Source: Oscillospiraceae bacterium (GTDB lineage: Bacteria; Bacillota; Clostridia; Oscillospirales; Oscillospiraceae). Taken from it: a DNA stretch of 64,000 bases. Under the pieces are notes generated by a model. It was given only the letters and a program-made list of their open reading frames with translations. It ran no database searches and had not been told where the DNA came from. The DNA lies in NCBI GenBank assembly GCA_902790375.1, contig CADARY010000015.1, forward strand, positions 61,868-125,867, given 5' to 3'. The position numbers and the translations under genes are program-made. Positions 23,647 to 32,187 of the stretch are shown here, piece after piece. Each line of letters begins with the position of its first letter. Position 1 is the stretch's first letter.

Positions 23647-25359
23647 ATGGCCTTTTATCGCCGCCTGGGCGAGCTGCTGCTGGCAGCAGGGACCATCACG
23701 CAGGAAGAACTGGACCGTGGCCTTGAACTTCAGAAAACCCAGAAGGGCCGTCTGGGCGAGGTGCTGATCGCAAACGGCATCATCACCGAGGACCAGCTCA
23801 TCGAAGCGCTGCAGATGCAGCTCGGCATTGAGTATATCGACCTCTCCAAAATCAATATTCCGACGGAGCTGGCCTCCGTCGTGCCGAAGAATATCGCCAA
23901 GCAGTACCAGGTCGTGCCGGTGCGCCTGAAGAAGGACGAGCTGTATCTGGCCATGTCCGACCCGCTCAACTTCTATGCGATCGAAGAGGTGCGCAAGGCC
24001 GTGCGCAAGAAGATCGTGCCCATGGTGGCCCACAGCGCCGCGGTGGAGCGCGCGATCCAGGTGCTCTACGGAAACGAGGGCGCGGCTCGAGCCATCGAGG
24101 AGATGAAGCGTGAGGCGGCCGCCGGTCAGGGAAACGACAGCTCCACGCAGGACAGTTCTTTCGTCTCCAATCAGATCGACGATTCTGTCAACAACGCCCC
24201 GACCATCCGCCTTGTCAACTCCATCATCGAGCGCGCCATCACCGAGCGCGCAAGCGATATCCACCTGGAGCCGCGCGAGGCCGAAATGGTGGTGCGCATG
24301 CGTATCGACGGTCTGATGCGCATGATCCTGACCGTGCCGAAGGATCTGCAGAGCTCCGTCATTTCCCGTATCAAAATCATGAGCGGCCTGGACATCGCCG
24401 AGCGCCGCATCCCGCAGGACGGCCGCTTCAACGTGCGCATGAAGGACAAGGACATCGACCTGCGTATATCCACCCTGCCGACGGTGTACGGCGAGAAGAT
24501 CGTGGCCCGTCTGCTTGACAAGTCCGGCGGCAATCTCAACAAGGACAATATCGGTCTGAGCGGGCACGACATGGAGACCTTTGACAAGATGATCAAGTGC
24601 CGCAGCGGCGTGCTGCTGATCGTCGGCCCCACCGGCAGCGGCAAATCCACCACCATGTACGCCATGATCGGCGAGCTCAACAAGCCCGAGGTCAATATGG
24701 TCACGCTCGAGGACCCTGTCGAATACAACATTGACGGCGTCAATCAGGTGCCGATCAATGAGAAGACCGGCATGACCTTTGCCAGCGGCCTGCGCGCCAT
24801 CCTGCGTCAGGACCCGGACATCATCGGCGTCGGCGAGATCCGTGACGGCGAGACCGCCGAGATCGCCATGCGCTCGGCCATCACCGGCCACGTCGTGATC
24901 TCCACCATCCACACCAACGACGCTGTAGGCACCATCGAGCGTCTGGAGGATATCGGCGTGGAGCCCTATCTGGTTGCCAGCGCCCTGCGCGGTGTTATCT
25001 CCCAGCGTCTGGTGCGCCGCATCTGTCCGCGCTGCCGCACGGCCTACACGCCGGACGATGAGGAGCTCAGCGAGCTGGGCCTGCCGCCGCAGGAGGGCCT
25101 GCAGTTCTACAAGGGCGCCGGGTGCCCGAGCTGCTTTGACACCGGCTATCACGGCCGTATCGCGGTGTTTGAAATGCTGGTCATTAACTCCCGCGTGCGC
25201 CGCATGATCGCCGACGGCGCGAGCCGCGACGAGATCGAGCAGGAGCTCAAAAAGCCCGAAAACGGCTTTGTATCTCTGTATGATAACGCCATGCGCCTTG
25301 TGCGTGAGGGCATCACCACCACGAGCGAGATGCTGCGCGTGGTGAGTGAGCAGGATTAA
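23647..25359 (+). CDS. pilB: Type IV pilus assembly ATPase PilB with MshEN c-di-GMP-binding domain
   Basis: The protein is 570 aa. Residues 6-57 match the two-half MshEN pattern at every conserved position: RLGxxL, xxxG, six residues then L, xxxLxxQ, then LGxxL...G...L...LxxQ. The secretion ATPase core follows with Walker A GPTGSGKST (about 328), Asp and His boxes (ASDIHLEP, TIHTND) and a CxxC...CxxC zinc site (CPRC about 461, CPSC about 492). PilB powers pilus extension at the inner face of the membrane. MshEN domains are known c-di-GMP receptors, so pilus assembly is probably c-di-GMP-controlled. It is first in the operon with pilT 19 bp downstream. Confidence 0.95.
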   Translation: MAFYRRLGELLLAAGTITQEELDRGLELQKTQKGRLGEVLIANGIITEDQLIEALQMQLGIEYIDLSKINIPTELASVVPKNIAKQYQVVPVRLKKDELYLAMSDPLNFYAIEEVRKAVRKKIVPMVAHSAAVERAIQVLYGNEGAARAIEEMKREAAAGQGNDSSTQDSSFVSNQIDDSVNNAPTIRLVNSIIERAITERASDIHLEPREAEMVVRMRIDGLMRMILTVPKDLQSSVISRIKIMSGLDIAERRIPQDGRFNVRMKDKDIDLRISTLPTVYGEKIVARLLDKSGGNLNKDNIGLSGHDMETFDKMIKCRSGVLLIVGPTGSGKSTTMYAMIGELNKPEVNMVTLEDPVEYNIDGVNQVPINEKTGMTFASGLRAILRQDPDIIGVGEIRDGETAEIAMRSAITGHVVISTIHTNDAVGTIERLEDIGVEPYLVASALRGVISQRLVRRICPRCRTAYTPDDEELSELGLPPQEGLQFYKGAGCPSCFDTGYHGRIAVFEMLVINSRVRRMIADGASRDEIEQELKKPENGFVSLYDNAMRLVREGITTTSEMLRVVSEQD

Positions 25360-25378
25360 GAAAAAAGGAGAACTTACC

Positions 25379-26431
25379 ATGATCACAATCGAAGGACTGG
25401 TTTCGCAGGCACGGCAGGACGGCGCCTCCGATATTCATATCATCTGCGGTCTGCCGCCCAAGTACCGCAAGGACGGTCAGATCGAAAACATGTGCGACGA
25501 GGTGCTTGACGAGAGTGAGTGCCTGCGCCTGGCCCGTGACCTTGCCGGTACGGACGAGGCCTTCAAGGCGCTCATGCGGGACGGCGAGCTGGACTCTGCG
25601 GCCACCTACGCGGGCAGCCGCTGCCGTATCCATATCTTCAAGCAGCAGGGCGTGCCGTCGGTGGCGCTGCGTCTGCTGCGGGAGGAGATCCCGGATCTGA
25701 CCAAGCTGGGCCTGCCCCCCGCCGCCCTGGAGCTTCCGAACCAGCACAAGGGCATCGTCCTTGTCACTGGTGAAACCGGCTCCGGCAAATCGACGAGCCT
25801 CGCGGCGATGATTGATTATGTAAACCATCATCGCAAGGCCCATATCGTCACCCTTGAGGACCCGGTGGAGTATCTGTACAAGCCGGACATGTGCGCCATC
25901 AACCAGCGCGAGGTGGGCAAGGATACCCGGAGCTTTTCCGAGGGACTGCGCGCCAGTCTGCGTGAAGACCCGAACGTCATCCTCATCGGTGAGATGCGCG
26001 ACAAGGACACCATCGAGACGGCCATCACCGCCGCCGAGACGGGCCACCTTGTCTTCGGCACCCTGCATACCGGCAGCGCCTCCGACGCGGTGGACCGCAT
26101 CGTGCAGGTCTTCCCCGAGGCGATGCAGACCCAGATCCGCCTGCAGCTTTCCATGTGCCTGCAGGCTGTGCTGACGCAGCAGCTTGTCCCCAAGAAGGGC
26201 GGCGGGCGCTGCCTCGCCTGTGAGCTGATGATCGTCACGGACGCCATCCGCAACCTCATCCGCGCGGGCAACACCCCGCAGATCGCAAATGCCATTGCGA
26301 CCTCCTCCGCCATCGGCGGGCAGACCATGGACCAGGCCCTGGTACGTCTCGTGCGCAGTGGCCAGATCACCCGCGACGTGGCCATGCAATATGCCCACGA
26401 CCGCGAGTTTGTCAAGAAAAATGCGATCTGA
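25379..26431 (+). CDS. pilT: Type IV pilus retraction ATPase PilT
   Basis: The protein is 350 aa from the ATG at 25379, which has AAGGAG upstream; the frame extending into pilB is rejected. Motifs: Walker A GETGSGKST (about 131), Asp box VTLEDPVEY, Walker B region LIGEMRD, His box TLHTGS, and the PilT-specific AIRNLIR near residue 289. PilT depolymerises pili for twitching motility and DNA uptake. Length is normal for the family. It lies between pilB and pilC. Confidence 0.95.
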   Translation: MITIEGLVSQARQDGASDIHIICGLPPKYRKDGQIENMCDEVLDESECLRLARDLAGTDEAFKALMRDGELDSAATYAGSRCRIHIFKQQGVPSVALRLLREEIPDLTKLGLPPAALELPNQHKGIVLVTGETGSGKSTSLAAMIDYVNHHRKAHIVTLEDPVEYLYKPDMCAINQREVGKDTRSFSEGLRASLREDPNVILIGEMRDKDTIETAITAAETGHLVFGTLHTGSASDAVDRIVQVFPEAMQTQIRLQLSMCLQAVLTQQLVPKKGGGRCLACELMIVTDAIRNLIRAGNTPQIANAIATSSAIGGQTMDQALVRLVRSGQITRDVAMQYAHDREFVKKNAI

Positions 26432-26486
26432 GCGGCCGCTCCCGGAAGGAGAGGCTGCAGGAGTCCCCGAAAGGAAGTGACAGCAT

Positions 26487-27695
26487 TTGGTAACCTATAA
26501 ATATACCGCCATGTCCCAGAGCGGGCAGAAGGTATCCGGTGTGATCGAGGCCTTTAACGAGATGGACGCGGTGGACCGCATCAAGCAGAACCACAGCGTG
26601 ATCATCAAGATAACCCCTGTCAAGGAAAACAACCTGTTGACCATGGAGATCGGGGGCAACAAGCTCAACAGCAAGGCCTTCATCGTCATGTGCAGCCAGT
26701 TCGCCATCATTCTGGGCGCGGGCATCCCCATCGCGCGCACCTGCCATCTGATCGCCGACAAGACCACGGACAAGCCGCTCAAGCGCATGCTGCAGCATGT
26801 GGCGGAGGATGTGGAGGCAGGCCGTTCCATTTCCTCAAGCTTTGCCGAGCGCGGCGATAAGCTTCTGCCGACGACCTTCGTGGAAACTATTGCCGCCGGT
26901 GAGCAGAGCGGCAACCTGGACAAGGCCTTCCAGACCGTGCATGAGCATTTTGACAAGCAGGCCAAGATGGCGGCGCGGGTCAAGTCCGCCCTGGCTTACC
27001 CGGTCTTTGTGCTGTTCATTGCCGTGGCGGTGGTGGTCGTGCTGATGGTCAAGGTGGTGCCGACCTTCCTGGCCATTTTTGACAGCTACAATGCGGAACT
27101 TCCGCTCCCCACACGGATCCTGATTGCGATCTCCGATTTCTTTGTGAAGTACTGGATGGTGATGCTTGCGATCGTCGTGGCGGCCGCCATCTTCTACAAG
27201 GTTTACGGCAACACCGAGCAAGGGCGGATGAACCTCGCCAAGTGGTCGCTGAAGGTGCCGATCCTCGGCAATATTCAGCAGCTCAATGCAGCCAGCGAGT
27301 TTGCCAACACCCTGACCACCATGCTCGCCTCCGGTCTGCCCATGACCAGGGCCATCTCCATCACCGCCAAAACCATGTCGAACTACTACATGAGCACCGA
27401 GGTCGGCAAGCTTGCCGTCAAGCTGGAGGAGGGCCACGCCCTCGGCCCCAGCATGCGTGAGGCAAACTTCATGCCTGATATTCTGGTGGACATGGTCTCC
27501 GTCGGCGAGGAGACCGGCGAGATGGAGCAGACCCTGAAAACCATCGCCACCTACTACGACGCAGAGCTGGACATGGCGATCAACTCCGCCCTGGAAAAGC
27601 TGGAGCCGGCGCTGCTGGTGGGCCTGGCAGGCATTGCGGGCTTCATCGTCGTCGCCATCTACATGGCCATGTTCGGCATGTACGCCGCCATGTAA
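26487..27695 (+). CDS. pilC: Type IV pilus inner-membrane platform protein PilC (GspF family)
   Basis: The protein is 402 aa. The start is TTG at 26487 with AAGGAAG 7 nt upstream; the reading MxYKYTAMSQSGQKVSG is the usual GspF/PilC N-terminus. Two homologous cytoplasmic helical domains are each followed by membrane segments (about 170-195, 225-245 and 375-400). The motif SVGEETGEM(E)QTL in the second domain and AAGEQSGNLDKAF in the first mark the internal duplication. It anchors the PilB/PilT motors. No pilin, prepilin peptidase or PilM/N/O genes follow. Confidence 0.93.
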   Translation: MVTYKYTAMSQSGQKVSGVIEAFNEMDAVDRIKQNHSVIIKITPVKENNLLTMEIGGNKLNSKAFIVMCSQFAIILGAGIPIARTCHLIADKTTDKPLKRMLQHVAEDVEAGRSISSSFAERGDKLLPTTFVETIAAGEQSGNLDKAFQTVHEHFDKQAKMAARVKSALAYPVFVLFIAVAVVVVLMVKVVPTFLAIFDSYNAELPLPTRILIAISDFFVKYWMVMLAIVVAAAIFYKVYGNTEQGRMNLAKWSLKVPILGNIQQLNAASEFANTLTTMLASGLPMTRAISITAKTMSNYYMSTEVGKLAVKLEEGHALGPSMREANFMPDILVDMVSVGEETGEMEQTLKTIATYYDAELDMAINSALEKLEPALLVGLAGIAGFIVVAIYMAMFGMYAAM

Positions 27696-27766
27696 ACCGC
27701 TTCCGTTTTCAGAATCGGCCGCGCGCCTGTCCCGGCGGCACAGGAGGCGTAAAGCATCTCCCTGTC

Positions 27767-27813
27767 ATGAACAGCCCGGGATTGTGCTCTCCGCACAATC
27801 CCGGGCTGTTCAT
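27767..27813 (+). terminator. Terminator of the pil operon
   Basis: Perfect 20-bp arms (atgaacagcccgggattgtg and its complement) around a 7-nt loop lie 70 bp after pilC. The following T-run is weak, but the stem is very stable. Confidence 0.7.
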
Positions 27814-27842
27814 ACGTTTTCAGCGCTTTTTTCCGTTCCCTC

Positions 27843-27871
27843 TTGAATCCGGTCAGGCATTACGTTATACT
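27843..27871 (+). promoter_or_regulatory. Promoter of the small transporter pair
   Basis: TTGAAT (27843-27848), a 17-bp spacer and TATACT (27866-27871), about 88 bp upstream of the first transporter gene. Confidence 0.7.
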
Positions 27872-27958
27872 GTGGTATACGTTTTCATGCGCCGCGGTGT
27901 GGGGCATGGAATCATACCGTAATGAGAATCCGGTCATTGTGAAGAAGGAGCAAGCAGA

Positions 27959-28312
27959 ATGAAGAATAAACTCTATCTTGCCCTGCATCTGTTTCTGATG
28001 CTCTACTCCTTGAGCGGCGTGGTTTCCAAGCTCGCCGCCGGAAAGCCCTTCATGTCTCCGGCTTTTATCGCGCTCTACGGCATTGAGATCCTGATCCTCG
28101 GCTTCTATGCCATCGGCTGGCAGCAGTTCATCAAGCGCATGCCCCTCTCGGTCGCCTACGCCAACAAGGCCGTCACCGTTGTGTGGGGCTGCGTGTGGGG
28201 CGTGCTCATCTTCCGCGAGCAGCTCACGCCCGGCAAGATCATCGGCGCACTCCTGGTGCTGTGCGGTGTGGCGCTCTACGGCTGGGCAGACGGAAAGGCG
28301 GCGAAGGAATGA
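27959..28312 (+). CDS. Small EamA/SMR-type transporter subunit A
   Basis: The protein is 117 aa with four predicted transmembrane helices, the size of one small-multidrug-resistance (SMR) or half-EamA subunit. The segment PLSVAYANKAVTVVWGCVWG resembles helices 3-4 of the EamA superfamily. Helix 1 lacks the membrane Glu that SMR drug exporters use for proton coupling. That makes an ArnE/ArnF-like lipid or metabolite role as plausible as drug efflux. Its stop overlaps the start of the second subunit by 3 bp, so a heterodimer is likely. GAAGGAG precedes the start. Confidence 0.7.
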   Translation: MKNKLYLALHLFLMLYSLSGVVSKLAAGKPFMSPAFIALYGIEILILGFYAIGWQQFIKRMPLSVAYANKAVTVVWGCVWGVLIFREQLTPGKIIGALLVLCGVALYGWADGKAAKE

Positions 28313-28662
28313 ACGGACAGCTGATCCTCTATGCCTGCATCATGCTCCTGGGCGTGTTCATCAGCTCCGTCGCCCAGGTGCTGCTCAAAAAAGCCGCGCA
28401 GAAGCAGTATGGCAGTGTGCTGGAGGAGTACCTCAACTGGCCTGTCATTACGGCCTACGCCATCTTCTTTGCCGCTACCTTTCTGAGCATCTACGCCTAC
28501 AAGGTGGTGCCGCTTTCCATGGGCCCGATCCTGGAAGCAACCGGGTATATCTACGTCACCATCTTTGGCGTCACGATCTTCCATGAAAAGCTCGATCGCT
28601 GGAAGCTGATCGCGCTCGCGCTCATCATCGGCGGCATCATCGTGTATTCGGCTCTCGGGTGA
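28309..28662 (+). CDS. Small EamA/SMR-type transporter subunit B
   Basis: The protein is 117 aa, same length as subunit A, four predicted helices, start ATG 28309 overlapping the upstream TGA. Sequence such as VVPLSMGPILEATGYIYVTIFG and EKLDRWKLIALALIIGGI is typical of EamA-like helices 3-4. It also lacks a Glu in helix 1. Two equal-length neighbours with overlapping codons fit the paired-SMR arrangement in which the two chains insert in opposite orientations. Substrate not predictable. Confidence 0.7.
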   Translation: MNGQLILYACIMLLGVFISSVAQVLLKKAAQKQYGSVLEEYLNWPVITAYAIFFAATFLSIYAYKVVPLSMGPILEATGYIYVTIFGVTIFHEKLDRWKLIALALIIGGIIVYSALG

Positions 28663-28711
28663 TTCAGGCGGGAGCTGCTTTGCCTCAGAATAATAACAGG
28701 GGGAAATTGCT

Positions 28712-28942
28712 ATGAAACGTGGACCGCTCGGAATCCTGATTTTTTTGATCGTTGCGCTGCTGGTCGCTTTCCTGCTTATGAAGGAGCTGCAAAATCCCAC
28801 GCCCCTCTCGGAAAGGGCGTCGCAGGCTGTTGCAGACACGGCCGTCGATGCCGTGCAGAGTGCGGTCGACACGATCAATGAAGCAGTACAGAATTCGGAT
28901 TTGACGGAAAGCCTGCAAAGTATGCTGGGAGGGACGAGATGA
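28712..28942 (+). CDS. Small single-pass membrane protein, unknown
   Basis: The protein is 76 aa. Residues 7-24 form one hydrophobic helix (GILIFLIVALLVAFLL), followed by an amphipathic, Ala/Asp/Glu-rich tail. A GGGGG SD precedes it (cagggggaaattgct). The stop overlaps the start of the next membrane protein gene by 4 bp, so the two are translationally coupled and may act together. No family recognised. Confidence 0.6.
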   Translation: MKRGPLGILIFLIVALLVAFLLMKELQNPTPLSERASQAVADTAVDAVQSAVDTINEAVQNSDLTESLQSMLGGTR

Positions 28943-29757
28943 ATCCCTATGCGTCCGATCCCTATATGATGATCCTGAAGGCCGATCCGGACAGGTATAT
29001 CAGGAGAGCCGCGCCGACCATCCTTGCGCTGATTAAAATAGCGGAAGGCCCTGTGGCCTTCCTGTGGTGCTTCCGCATGCTCGATTGTCTGGTTCAGCTC
29101 GCAAGCGGAAGCGCCGTACAGTCCCCCGCCGGTGTGCTCTTCTCTCTTCTGCCGGCGGAGATCGCGCGGATGCTCCTGCCGAACACCATACCATCAGGCG
29201 GCATAGTGTGGAGGATTCTCGGCAGCGCTGCCGCAGCGTGCGTCCTGATTGCGCTTGTGTGCCTGGCGGCGGAGGCCGTCGCAGCGGCACTGCTGCGCTT
29301 TGCCATGCCGGCGCTCGGGGCAAGATGGTTCAGGTATACGCGCAAGTGGGCGCTTGCCGTCTGCGTGCTTTTCACGGCCTGCGTTGTGATCTCGGTGGTG
29401 ATGCAGGCTTATTCCGTTTATCGGGCGGGCCTCAGCTCGGTGTCTGCGGTGCTGCGCCCCCTGCTCGTGCAGCTTATCCTGATTGTGCTCCTCGCTGTGC
29501 GCATTGCGTACCACCGCGGCGCGGCCGTTGTCATGGAGGCCGTCGACTATGAGTTTCGTCTCGGCTTTAAGGAGACCGCAATGGAAGAGCACAAGCTGGG
29601 GCTGTGTTCCTTCCTGCTCGGTCTGATATGCCTCGCCGCGGCAGTGCAGCTCTTCCGGCTCTCCATGGGAAACCTCGCCGCTGTTTTCGCTGTGCTCTGC
29701 GTCAAATTCTTTGCCGTGTGGAAAAGCTGGCAATTCTTCAGCCAGTGCCACAGGTGA
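28939..29757 (+). CDS. Polytopic membrane protein, unknown
   Basis: The protein is 272 aa with about five to six hydrophobic segments (about 30-50, 90-115, 135-155, 170-190, 225-260). No catalytic motif or known family was recognised. It is coupled to the single-pass protein just upstream by an ATGA overlap, and both follow the transporter pair on the same strand, so one transcription unit from the 27843 promoter to the terminator at 29804 is likely. Confidence 0.65.
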   Translation: MNPYASDPYMMILKADPDRYIRRAAPTILALIKIAEGPVAFLWCFRMLDCLVQLASGSAVQSPAGVLFSLLPAEIARMLLPNTIPSGGIVWRILGSAAAACVLIALVCLAAEAVAAALLRFAMPALGARWFRYTRKWALAVCVLFTACVVISVVMQAYSVYRAGLSSVSAVLRPLLVQLILIVLLAVRIAYHRGAAVVMEAVDYEFRLGFKETAMEEHKLGLCSFLLGLICLAAAVQLFRLSMGNLAAVFAVLCVKFFAVWKSWQFFSQCHR

Positions 29758-29803
29758 CGGCGCCTGCCGCGCGGTGCGTTGCTGTGTATGCCGTCCTCAG
29801 TTG

Positions 29804-29846
29804 AAAAGCCCGCCCGGAAGCAAAAACGCCTCCGGGCGGGCTTCTT
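29804..29846. terminator. Bidirectional terminator between membrane-protein unit and coaX
   Basis: Arms aaaagcccgcccgga / (c)ccgggcgggcttctttc lie between convergent genes, with A-rich 5' and T-rich 3' flanks. Confidence 0.75.
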
Positions 29847-29868
29847 TCAGCATGTCTGCAAATTTCTG

Positions 29869-30636
29869 TCAGCGGTTTTTCTGGTACAGTGTCCAGAGGC
29901 CGCGCAGCAGCAGCTCATTGTCCACAAGGATGCCGGGGCGGCGGCAGCAGGGAACGATGTCCCGCGCGAGGCTGCCGGTGGCGATCACCTTGCAGGCATA
30001 GCCCAGCTCCTCCTCCATGCGCTCCACCATGCCGTCGATCATGGCCGCCGTGCCGTAGACCGCGCCGGAGCGCATGCAGTCGACCGTGTTGCTGCCCACC
30101 ACCTTTTTCGGCGGCAGGATGGCCACGTCCGGCAGCAGACTCGTCCCCGCGGCGAGGGCTCCATAGGAGAGCTTCACCCCCGGGATGATCACGCCGCCGC
30201 GAAAGCAGTTGTTCTTATCCACCACGGTGAGCGTCGTGGCCGTGCCCATGTCGATGACGATGGCGGGCGTACCGTAGCAGGCTGAGGCCGCGATACCCCC
30301 CACGATCAGATCGGCGGCAACGCTGCCGGGCTCGTCCACCCGGAGGTTCAGGCCGGTTTTGATGCCGGGGCCCACCACCATCGCCCGCCGCCCCGTGAGC
30401 TTTTCCAGGGCCGTCTTCAGCGGCTCCGTCACCCGCGGGACAACGGAGGAGATAATGCTGCCCTCAAACTGTGTCGGGTCCAGGCCGTAGAAATCCGTGA
30501 TCTGGCGCAGCTTGATGATATGCTCGGTGGCGGTCTCCCTGGGATCGGTGTGGATGCGCACGATGTTGAGGATCTCCCCGTTCTCGATCATGCCGATCAC
30601 AATATGGCTGTTGCCCACGTCAATGGCGAAGATCAT
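29869..30636 (-). CDS. coaX: Type III pantothenate kinase CoaX
   Basis: The protein is 255 aa, normal for the family. It phosphorylates pantothenate in the first step of coenzyme A synthesis. The ASKHA-fold motifs are visible: phosphate-1 loop AIDVGNSHIVIG at the N-terminus, PGIKTG(L)N about 92, and VIDMGTATTLTVVD (phosphate-2, about 128). AAGGAG lies 8 nt before the ATG. It starts 20 bp after the polysaccharide deacetylase stop on the same strand. Confidence 0.93.
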   Translation of the reverse strand: MIFAIDVGNSHIVIGMIENGEILNIVRIHTDPRETATEHIIKLRQITDFYGLDPTQFEGSIISSVVPRVTEPLKTALEKLTGRRAMVVGPGIKTGLNLRVDEPGSVAADLIVGGIAASACYGTPAIVIDMGTATTLTVVDKNNCFRGGVIIPGVKLSYGALAAGTSLLPDVAILPPKKVVGSNTVDCMRSGAVYGTAAMIDGMVERMEEELGYACKVIATGSLARDIVPCCRRPGILVDNELLLRGLWTLYQKNR

Positions 30637-30656
30637 GGCGCAGCTCCTTTTCTTTC

Positions 30657-32120
30657 TCAGTTATTCAGTCCGTGGTGAGCGGCGGGGCTGTCAAGCTGCA
30701 GTGCCCGGAAGCTGTAGCCGTTGCTCTGGCCCCACTTCAATATATCCTCCACCGCCGCCACGCTGTAGTCCTTGATGTCATGCTGCAGCACAACGGCATA
30801 TTTGTGCTGTGCGCAGCCCTCCTTGATGTTCTTGACGATCTGCTCGGTCTTTGTGGTCTCCCCGGCGTCGCCGGAGTAGACGTTCCAGTCGTAGTACTGA
30901 TAGCCCATGTCGTTCATGGCGCGGCACAGGCGGGTCATGATGCCGGGGTTGAAGCGGCTGACGGTATTGGAGCTGCCGCCCGGGAAGCGGAAGAGCCGGG
31001 TATAGCTGCCCGTCTGCTGCAAAATGATCTCCTCCATGCTAAAAAAGTCCTCAAAAAAAGCCTGCTCGCTGGAATAGATCTTGTCGTAGTCATGGCTCGT
31101 GGTGTGTACGCCGATGGCATGACCCGCGCGGAAAGCCCTGCCGATCTGGTCATAATAGCGGGGGTCCTGCGCCGTCACGAAGAAGGTGGCCTTGGCCCCG
31201 TAGCGGTCCAGCACATCCAAAAGCCGGGCGGTATAGGGGCTCGGTCCGTCGTCAAAGCTCAGGTAGATGGTCTTCTCCTCCGGCTTTTGCTCCGCGGGCA
31301 GCTCCACCGGCAGCACCTTCACCGTGCGCACGGCGCTCACCCTCTCGCCCAGCTCGTTTGTGATGCTGTATTCGATCTGATAGTCCCCGGCAAACCAGGG
31401 GATCACACTGCCCTCCGTCACGAGATACGGCGTGAGGTCCGTGCCGAGGCTGTCGCTCACCGAAGCGCCCGGGTCCTGGAACCAGAGACCGGCCTGCATG
31501 GTCATGTTCCGCTCACCGAGGACAGTGATCTCGGGCGGGGCAAAGTTCCGGCTGATCAGCACGCGCTCGACGCTCGTGCTGTTGCCCTCGCTGTCCGTGA
31601 CGCTGTAGCGGATCCGGTCGCCGAGGCGCTGGCTCTCCACCTTGTCCGTGAGATCCCCGTCCACAGCGTCAAAGGCCGTGTAGCCCTCCTCGGCATAGCC
31701 GGTCATCCAGGTGGGAGTATAACCCTCCGTCTTCTTCAGCTCGATCACCGGCGGTGTCGTGTCCACGACCGTGACGTGCCGCTCCACACTGTAGTCGGTA
31801 AAGGCGTAGCGGGCGGTGTAGCGCAGGACATAGCTGCCGAGTCTGCGGGTATCCACCGCGCCCCAGGTCTGCACCGGGAGCCGCTCCTTCCCCTCGCCGA
31901 AGAGACTGCCCTCCGTCACGGCATATACGCCGGGATCCGTAAAGTCCGTGCCGTATTCCACCGTGAGGTTTTCGTCCCCATAGACATAAAAGCGCACATG
32001 CCGCGCGTCGATGAGCATGATCACCGCCACTGTCAGCAGCAGCCATACCAGCACCGCGAGCGTGACCGCCAGAGCGCTTCGCCCGCGTCTGTTTCCTGTC
32101 CTCTCTCCTGTCTGTCTCAT
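30657..32120 (-). CDS. Membrane-anchored polysaccharide deacetylase with Ig-like domains
   Basis: The protein is 487 aa. A basic N-terminus and one transmembrane helix (about 18-38) place the rest outside the cell. Two Ig-like, DUF5011-type modules follow (about 50-275; GTDFTDPGVYA, TTPPVIEL, EEGYTAFDAVDGDLTDKV). The C-terminal NodB domain (about 283-475) has the metal and catalytic motifs SFDDGPSP, HTTSHDY and RFPGGSSN. Family members remove N-acetyl groups from peptidoglycan or other glycans; the substrate here is not determined. AGGAAGAGG SD. Probably co-transcribed with coaX downstream. Confidence 0.88.
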   Translation of the reverse strand: MRQTGERTGNRRGRSALAVTLAVLVWLLLTVAVIMLIDARHVRFYVYGDENLTVEYGTDFTDPGVYAVTEGSLFGEGKERLPVQTWGAVDTRRLGSYVLRYTARYAFTDYSVERHVTVVDTTPPVIELKKTEGYTPTWMTGYAEEGYTAFDAVDGDLTDKVESQRLGDRIRYSVTDSEGNSTSVERVLISRNFAPPEITVLGERNMTMQAGLWFQDPGASVSDSLGTDLTPYLVTEGSVIPWFAGDYQIEYSITNELGERVSAVRTVKVLPVELPAEQKPEEKTIYLSFDDGPSPYTARLLDVLDRYGAKATFFVTAQDPRYYDQIGRAFRAGHAIGVHTTSHDYDKIYSSEQAFFEDFFSMEEIILQQTGSYTRLFRFPGGSSNTVSRFNPGIMTRLCRAMNDMGYQYYDWNVYSGDAGETTKTEQIVKNIKEGCAQHKYAVVLQHDIKDYSVAAVEDILKWGQSNGYSFRALQLDSPAAHHGLNN

Positions 32121-32187
32121 ACCTCTTCCTTCTGTGTGTCAGTTCTCTGCGAATAGTATATGCCCTTTCAGCAAAAAGGAATGTTTT

